A stretch of 64,000 bases of DNA from Litomosoides sigmodontis (lineage: Eukaryota; Nematoda; Chromadorea; Rhabditida; Onchocercidae): NCBI GenBank assembly GCA_963070105.1, contig OY718808.1, positions 7,737,398 through 7,801,397 on the forward strand. Direction: 5' to 3'. Made by a program: the position numbers and the translations under genes. The notes below the pieces were generated by a model that saw only the letters and a list, made by a program, of their open reading frames with translations, was not told where the DNA came from and made no database searches. The number at the start of each line of letters is the position of its first letter. Position 1 is the stretch's first letter. Below are positions 53,301 through 64,000 of the stretch, piece after piece.

Positions 53301-56220
53301 GGAGAAATGGAGAGAGGTTGGGAAGTGAAATGATGGAGACGGGGAGGGGGAGGGAAAGGAAGGGGGAGAGGGGGACAAATTGGTTTCGCCTTAAGAAATA
53401 ATGTGACGTTCTTGTTGTTTCGGGTATTTTAGCCGACAACAAAGTCATGTGCAAATAGATGAGCATTACTTATGCTGATATGAGAGAGCTGAATGGGCAT
53501 TGAAACACATTAAGGATAGGTTAAATTTTACACCGTTTTAAAGAAACAAGAAATCCATTTGGACAAGGTAGAGTGATGGAAGTGGCATAGACTATATAGT
53601 TTCTAAATAAACGAATTACGATGAAAAACTCCAGAATGAATTAAAGTGCACTGTAGTAAGGGATCATTTTGGTATTTGGAGATGTAATAGAGTTTCGAAA
53701 TTACCGTACTTAAAATTAGTTTTCATCTAACTTCAACAACAGCAACAACAGCAAAGGAGTTATTGAGATTCGTGAGATGGCGATAGAAGGAACTGGTTAC
53801 TGAAGTTAAACTTCTCTTTGGGACATTCCGTTAGTATAACAAGCAACTAAGCCTGAAGTATTTGAGGAGCGAAAGCATTGCAGTACTTTAAATATTATTT
53901 TAATTGCAGTACTTTACTGTGGCGAACAAATCAGTGCTCAAACAAACAGAACGTTAGAGTTAGTCGAGGACAAATTTAATTTTGAAATGAACATGCTTCT
54001 AATAATTCGTTGAGAACGGAAATAAGAGCGTTTCCAATGTTATTCAAATATTCATATATTAATTCTTCTCAGGCACTATTAACTCAGCGATTTTTTAGCA
54101 AAACTTTTTATTGTATATTATTGACATGAAATTTACAACAATGACAAAAGATAAAGGAAAAAACTTGAGAGGAGGAAATGTTGGAAGAACTGATATAAAA
54201 CAATGGAGAAGATTTATGTTATAGTTCAGAATGTGACATACAAAAGGAAGAGATTTGATTCTTTAAATGCTTGATTTATTTACGCGAAGAATAAGGAGGT
54301 TTTGAGGGTTGAATTTTCGTAAAAGATGCCTTCTGTTTATTTGCATGTGTAAGGAACAACAAGTATAATAAAAACGAAACTGCTTACTTTGTCTTGACAA
54401 TATGGAACAGTAAATATTTATTTATTTCTTTATCAGATAGGAGGTAAAACCCGAAGCAAATTCTTCTACATTTGATATTTGTTCGTTAAACATGAATAAA
54501 ACTAATATTTGTACTGAGTTGGTGGCATATTCATCTCATTCTGTCCTCCTCCTCTTGTCCTAGTCTAGCCCATATATAAGCACATTCTGGTCGTAATTGT
54601 TCCCGTAGTTTTGCTCCTGCCTATCAAGGTCGATCAAAGTGATTGCATTACTTTAGAATGTTTCCATGATTTTTCAACTCGCTTATGGCTTATTACTTAG
54701 CAGTATTATAAGTGCTCCTTGATGTTTGGGTACAATTTTTCATTCCGCTTAGACTACTTCTGTGTCACTCATTTCAATCGATATTTTTTTTCGCAGTACA
54801 TATTCTTAACTGTTAAACTCATGTGAATTACTATCAGCTCATATTTTTGTGGATGAGATAGTAGCATTGAAGCACTGAAGTTGTCTTCGAAATCGAACGT
54901 CTTGCAAGCAGAATGTAAAATGCCGTAATTTCATACGTTCTAAACAATATATTATGCATGAGTTCAAAGTGAAATTCTATAAAAATTTTTTCCATTACTG
55001 TTTCTTGCTCATAACGCTTGATATACTTATTTCAGCGTTGGACACAAATCATGTCGCAAACACTGAATGAAATTTGCATCGTACTTGTACATCGGCTTTC
55101 CCTTCCCCGTAAATTTTGTTGGGAATAATGGAGTGATTGCTTTTCTCGACATAGTACAGTGATTCGTGTTGTGATACCACTCCGGACATGTTCATTTCCC
55201 TCATCGAAATCGTTTTCTTTTTGTCTTAATTTGTCATCGAATTTATATTACTGTAATTGTTGAAATGAAAAACATGGTCCGCTCTACATTTAATTTCACT
55301 CGCTTTTATTCCATGAACTTGAATTAATATTTTTCTTCAAAATCAATTTCAGCTTCGGATTTTATTCGTTTTATTCCATTCGATTTTACAAAGTTTCTTC
55401 AAAACTAACTTGTCTGAGAAGCTTTACATCATGCAGGTAAAATTTGCAAACTTCTCTTTCTTCTCTGCACTTATGCTCGTGAATTCCAACTTTTTATCGT
55501 TTTGTCCCACATATCAATTTGCAAAATTGCAGTCCGTCCTCCTGACTGATCTTTGTAGATAATTTGTTTTTATGTGCTTCTGTTCTATCATAGACTTTTT
55601 CTATAGACTGTGATATCTCATCGTAAATGAATCTGGGAAATCGCTTCAAGAGATTCTGTTAACTTAATTCTACCGCAAACAGTAACTTTTGCGTATTTCA
55701 TTCAACTAGTCGTTATAACCCAAAATACGCGTATTTTTGCTCATTTCATGTTTACATTCATCTGTAAAAAAGTTAAATTTGGTTCTTTCGCATTTCAAAC
55801 TTTTCGGAATAAAATACGAAATTCGTTGTTATTGGTATGTCCATGATGAGTAAGTCGAGCATGTCTTGCAGGTGTGCTTTTACCATAATTTTCTCAGATT
55901 CTTCTATTATTGGACCTCTAACATTGCAGCACATTCCAGAATTTCTTCGATAACACATTCATCGTTGGTCAAAAACAAACTGAGAGAAGTGCTTGATGAA
56001 TCCATGCAATTCAGGTTGTGGTAGGTGATGAATTTTAGGTAGTGGTGGCTTCATCATGCGTGCCTGCCTATATGATCCCCTTCGAATTCTTCTAGTTCCA
56101 CCATCGATCTCTTTAATTTTCATCTTGTTTACTCATTCATTCATTCTTGTTTTATTATTCTTAGGAAGTATTACACAACTGGAAAGATTGCAAAGGAAGT
56201 TAGAAGGAAGGAAATGCTAA
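20309..56220 (+). CDS. giant coiled-coil protein, family not recognised
   Basis: Forty proposed exons keep one continuous phase and encode about 1,900 aa. Exons: 20309-20511, 20578-20600, 21034-21224, 21573-21752, 22572-22648, 23103-23192, 24056-24199, 24447-24513, 24714-24782, 24976-25081, 25321-25382, 25444-25614, 28584-28673, 28858-28962, 29156-29236, 38903-38973, 39193-39328, 39651-39767, 39913-40125, 40195-40341, 40650-40733, 40817-40903, 41142-41254, 41888-41990, 42277-42417, 42710-42799, 43062-43216, 43309-43497, 43923-44088, 44194-44286, 44456-44605, 44950-46097, 46926-47100, 47370-47526, 47737-47804, 48310-48428, 48757-48867, 48966-49091, 51405-51439, 56165-56220. The first 330 or so residues are polar and Ser/Thr-rich with no domain I know. 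The remainder is almost pure heptad coiled coil (for example EEVRCKNQEVESAQDESRRL), broken in the 1.15-kb exon and near residue 1830 (STPAPPPRKR). It is probably a structural scaffold; golgin, centrosomal, rootletin and myosin-tail-like proteins remain possible. An alternative last exon at 52413 would stop at 52424-52426. Confidence 0.65.
22348..22388 (+). CDS. alternative first exon of the coiled-coil gene
   Basis: An acceptor (TTTCTAATAG) is followed one base later by ATG, then MEIEPQLGDSWQAL in frame, and a strong donor (ATT|GTAAGTC). The exon ends in phase 2, exactly the phase needed to join the exon at 23103. It cannot be read through from the upstream 21573-21752 exon without a stop. 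It therefore looks like an SL trans-spliced alternative start for a shorter isoform. Confidence 0.45.
24314..24385 (+). repeat. GA microsatellite plus imperfect 29-bp duplication
   Basis: A (GA)n run at 24314-24335 leads into two near-identical copies of GATAAGTAATTCCCAT, each followed by (G/A)ATTCA. They lie in an intron of the coiled-coil gene. Confidence 0.75.
25615..28583 (+). other. 3-kb intron of the coiled-coil gene
   Basis: Intron between the coiled-coil exons ending 25614 (CGAA|GTAAGA) and starting 28584 (TTGCAG|ATGAGA). It contains short, hydrophobic, F/I/L-rich open frames on the plus strand (26439-27051) without splice support. No credible gene was seen. Confidence 0.55.
29866..29945 (+). 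repeat. short tandem repeat array, about 22-bp unit
   Basis: Four imperfect copies of CTTATTTTGATTGG are separated by poly-A spacers of 8-12 bases; the third copy has lost the ATTGG part. It sits just inside the 9.7-kb intron, about 30 bp from the end of the nested minus-strand model. Confidence 0.85.
29978..31345 (-). CDS. unrecognised helical protein nested behind the globin
   Basis: Exons in coding order: 31345-31102, 30914-30822, 30620-30485, 30072-29978, all in continuous phase with clear acceptors; about 189 aa, lacking a defined start. Peptide landmarks: LLLLVENVLKIFNNQLHYF, GLATQRQNYLRKCLSKNEVE, TLTTIWRQIQAKY, LYEALQHYCQKKP, YGLAELTDRFDSYCYLCC and DEDVIWAKQIWCKVTHILEQ. The protein looks all-helical and cytosolic, and I do not recognise a family. 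The reading frame is open further upstream, into the last globin exon (with ENATYLFSFANC just before the proposed exon), so the 5' boundary is uncertain. It could be the second gene of an operon with the globin, or alternative 3' exons of the same transcription unit. The stop follows CAG|GTGTAG, which also resembles a donor. Confidence 0.5.
31368..33535 (-). CDS. globin, nested antisense in intron
   Basis: Exons in coding order: 33535-33509, 33148-33086, 32623-32504, 32305-32187, 32074-31903, 31639-31556, 31448-31368; 666 nt (221 aa), all phases compatible. After a charged extension of about 40 residues (MENEKVVGP...), the order of helices fits a nematode globin. Candidate A helix: FTHLQQARCHWIQLAKFNLQ. 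B/C region: HVIEKFESIALLWSFG. E helix: DKRFNHYCSCFQAALKTIME, with a candidate distal His. F helix and loop: FIRNIGARHFFYNVYEPH, with the proximal-type His in GARH. G helix: VICKSMMMALHEVD. H helix: QVQSWQTLFKIL. The conserved CD-corner Phe is not obvious. Globins bind heme and oxygen or act as redox sensors. The assignment is by motif order and could be wrong in the N-terminal half. The G-helix exon is also open further upstream, so its acceptor is not certain. Confidence 0.55.
33536..38902 (+). other. remainder of the 9.7-kb intron, no convincing gene
   Basis: AT-rich sequence upstream of the nested globin (its promoter must lie at the left end) and before the next coiled-coil exon. It includes a GC-richer patch with a 23-codon open frame at 34390-34470 and a 204-codon open frame at 36667-37281. 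The latter is very rich in F, I, L and K, lacks splice or start context, and is probably chance. Nothing else could be supported. Confidence 0.5.
53278..53375 (+). repeat. long polypurine G-rich tract
   Basis: Nearly uninterrupted purine sequence ends in five runs of at least three G within 35 bp (53341-53375: GGGGAGGGGGAGGG, then GGGGG, then GGGGG). It has strong potential for a G-quadruplex or triplex on the plus strand, in the 3' part of, or just beyond, the coiled-coil gene. Confidence 0.7.
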
Positions 56221-58706
56221 CTTGAACTTCACCCTTTCTCTTCTTTTCATTGTCCTTTACCCTCCTCACACCTGACAATAGTAGTTTCAATCTATTGAAT
56301 CCATTGATATGTCCATCTATTTGTTGTGCCTTTTCACACTGCAATCACAACGTGTGTCCATTAAGTGGAGAAACGTCTGTAGCGCAGTTGGACGGGCACA
56401 CAAGTACTTATTGTTGTTACTACATTATTTCCCAAAAACAATGTGGTGTTCCATTACACTTCCTCCAACAGCTATAATGGAATGTAAATTTCTTAGCTCT
56501 TCAAGGACTATAAATTCGTGCAGGAAAGGTCATTATAATGAGGTCATATATTGACTTGTTCATGAAGATGGTAGCTCCAACCCTATCAATGAACTATTTC
56601 CGAATTTCTTTCACTTTATTACGCTTAATTTTACGTTTGAATGAAATGCTTATGAGCAATCCTGATATCACTAAAATATCTATCAACAAAGTAATAAACA
56701 TATTTATATGTCTTGCTTTTTAGCGGAAATTATTGAGACTTTGAGAGTTTCACAAAAGTTTCACCTGTAGCTGCTCGCTCATCCGCAGAATGTCAGAGAT
56801 TCCTCCACGAATTCTCTGTCTGCGCTGATAGTTTCAATTATTCAGCAAACATTGCTTAAATTTTTATCCGATCAAAATCATTACATAGCTAGCATCAAAA
56901 CATGAATATTGAACATTAATAGTAATATCTCTCAAGTAATTGTTGTACCAGCAAATGAATCGCTATCACTTAGTGCATCAATCAATGAATTTTTACTTTT
57001 CAATCATACAAATTTTCCGCATTTCATGCAATCGTACAAATTAAACATAGTAACATCGCCGTAATGCAATAAATAATTGCACAACACTTGCAAAACTGCT
57101 GCTGCCATAATGAAAATTGATCGCCGACAGTAATATCAACAACAATGATGTATGGCGAAGAGAAGAATAAAGAAATCATAAAACCGTAATAGCATTGGTG
57201 CACCTCGAATGATTCTCATTCTCAATGGCAGAATGAAAATTGGTGACAGCGCTTCTTCTTTTTTTTTTTGATTTAATCAGAACTTTGAACGAAGTCTAAT
57301 TATTTGAACAGATTACAGTTCTTTCTTAATTTCAGAAGGAAAAGTTTGGTGATCGTTAAATTTAATGAACTGATTACTGAAGCGATAATGCATCACTGTT
57401 CAAATTTTGGAAAATTAATTTTTAGTAATTTTCCAAGTATAACTAGTAGTGTTAGACTAGAAGTTTCTGCTTAGACACACTTAAAAAGTGCTCGTTGTAA
57501 CGACAAAAAATTGAAACTACAAAAATGATTATTGGCAGTGAATAATTTAGTCATTTAAGAAACTTCTGGTCAAAAAAATTGGTAAGTTTGAATCGAAATG
57601 AAATCGGTAAAGTGATGATTAGGCATTATTACATACAAACAATTCCACTTCATTATTTATGCAAATATATCACAGTTAGATATTTGTTGTTAATCAAAGA
57701 ATATTTTTTCGCTACTTTGTAAATTCAAATTATCATTTCAAGTTATAAGTTGTCCAATGCCGCCTTCCAACGACAAATTCAAACAAGCCGCATAGGTATC
57801 TAATCATGCTTCCTCATTGTACCTAATTTCCCACATTTTACAAAAAAAGGTAAATATATTAACAATTCAAAAACGATACTGATTAAATGCAAAATCTTTA
57901 AGGCATCTTAATTAACATATTAAGTAAAATCCACAAAAAGAGCTAACTATCAAATTACTTGAACTTTCAAATTAAAAAAAGTAAAAATTAATGAATGGAA
58001 GGCTGAAAGTTGTCGAATCATTCGAATCATCTCAATGGAAAGGAAAAAGAGAAATTGACAAATTACATATTATTACCTGTAAATTATACTTATAAATGAA
58101 ATCGCAATGTATTTGAATGAAGAATTCGGCGAAAGGGATGGCCGACCAGCTGATGAAATGAGGCACTAATTAAAATTAACTAACAAATTAACTTTTCTTC
58201 CTCCTTCTACCTTTCATGTCCTTTAATTTAAGCTTCGTCTTTTTTTTTGTTCTCCATGCTCCTTTTACAAATTTGGCAATGAATTGGGATTATTCGAACT
58301 GGAAAATAATTAATTTATTACAAATGAACTAATTAATAGCTAATGTTATTTCCAGTAAAATTCATAATATTAATAGAGCATATCAAAAAATTCCGAAAAT
58401 ATTGCAAAAAAAAACTATCTATAAAATTTTTTGTATAATCTCAGCTACCGGAACAATCTATTAGCCTAACAACAAATGAATAATATAAAACACGCATTAT
58501 CAGGTCATTATATGAAGAAAGAGTTGTCGTTATCATCAGTAGCCCTATAGTGCGGGTGGACTGTAATTGGTCACAATAGATGATAACTTATTACAGGCGC
58601 ACATTTTGCTATATTTAAATTCGACCAATCAATAACACTCAGAACCTATATTAAAGTAAAAGATGGTAAAAGGTTTATGAATGTTGGAAGATACATTGAT
58701 TACGAC
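56221..58706. other. intergenic region between convergent genes
   Basis: AT-rich spacer of about 2.5 kb that should contain the 3' UTRs of the coiled-coil gene (left) and the FoxA gene (right). I saw no splice-supported reading frame. If the coiled-coil gene ends at 52426, the spacer is 6.3 kb. Confidence 0.45.
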
Positions 58707-63601
<4,895 letters not shown>

Positions 63602-64000
63602 ATTAGCTGCAGTACCACCTGTACTACAAACTGATGAAGTGCTAGGCGTAGAAAGGCCAAATACGTTTGCCGACTCCAGTTTTGCCACCTTTTCACCGTT
63701 TCAAATTCTGCAAAATATTCTAAAGTGTCGCAAGGTTGTGCTGTCACGCAAAAAGGAAAGTGATTTTGTCAAAGTGTCAAGCTTCCTCTAATCAACAACT
63801 GCAAAATGAAATGCGAAACTTTAGTATGGTAGATGTGAAGGCCAAAAATCAAGAAGTTTGCCACAAAAGTCTTATCGTACCGTTCCGATAACAGAATCCT
63901 CAGTGTTATAAAGACCTTTTCGCATCCTTTCAATAATGGGCATATAACTTTATGATGCATTTCTATTGTGAGCAATACTTCTCCCTCCTTTCGTCATTAT
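63602..64000 (-). promoter_or_regulatory. upstream region of FoxA, cut by window edge
   Basis: Contains the presumed SL trans-splice or cis acceptor TTTTGCAG (about 63711 on the minus strand) and the start of the 5' flank. The true promoter and any further 5' exons may lie beyond the window. Confidence 0.4.

Noticed and set aside
56379..56410. TAGCGCAGTTGG sequence resembling a tRNA D-arm
   Set aside because: No matching acceptor stem, anticodon arm or TTCGA T-loop follows within 70 bp.

Overview
The window reads as eukaryotic nuclear DNA from a nematode, most likely a parasitic (filarial-type) species. The evidence is AT-rich sequence, many short exons separated by introns of about 60 bp to several kb, acceptors of the TTTCAG type, ATG codons directly behind 3' splice sites (as in SL trans-splicing), and a FoxA/PHA-4-like forkhead gene. 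The species assignment is inference. All exon models were built by eye from splice signals, reading-frame phase and protein similarity. Most close to an exact multiple of three, but none has been tested against transcripts.

Layout. 1-1190: flank with a possible coding remnant and a perfect 20-bp-arm hairpin. 1191-5259 (-): SF3B2/SAP145, a core U2 snRNP splicing factor, in 13 exons. 5554-6195 (-): a small unrecognised gene model just upstream on the same strand, possibly operonic. 6.9-12.7 kb: AT-rich intergenic DNA. 12665-17073 (+): a type II membrane protein with a Thr/Pro mucin-like stalk and an HtrL/YibB-family domain. 18410-19738 (-): RRP15 ribosome-biogenesis factor. From 20309 (+): a very long (about 1,900 aa, about 40 exons) coiled-coil protein that I could not assign to a family, ending between 52.4 and 56.2 kb. 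Its 9.7-kb intron (29237-38902) holds two antisense gene models: a globin (31368-33535) and, directly behind it, a second helical protein (29978-31345). 58707-63601 (-): the FoxA/PHA-4 forkhead transcription factor, with its upstream region running to the window edge.

Gene relations. RRP15 and the coiled-coil gene are divergent and share about 570 bp of upstream DNA. HtrL and RRP15 are convergent, as are the coiled-coil gene and FoxA. Two housekeeping RNA-processing genes (SF3B2, RRP15) sit among developmental and orphan genes, with no sign of a horizontally acquired island, CRISPR array or transposon. The most unusual items are the mucin-stalked HtrL protein, the orphan coiled-coil giant with its nested antisense globin, and alternative, probably trans-spliced starts.
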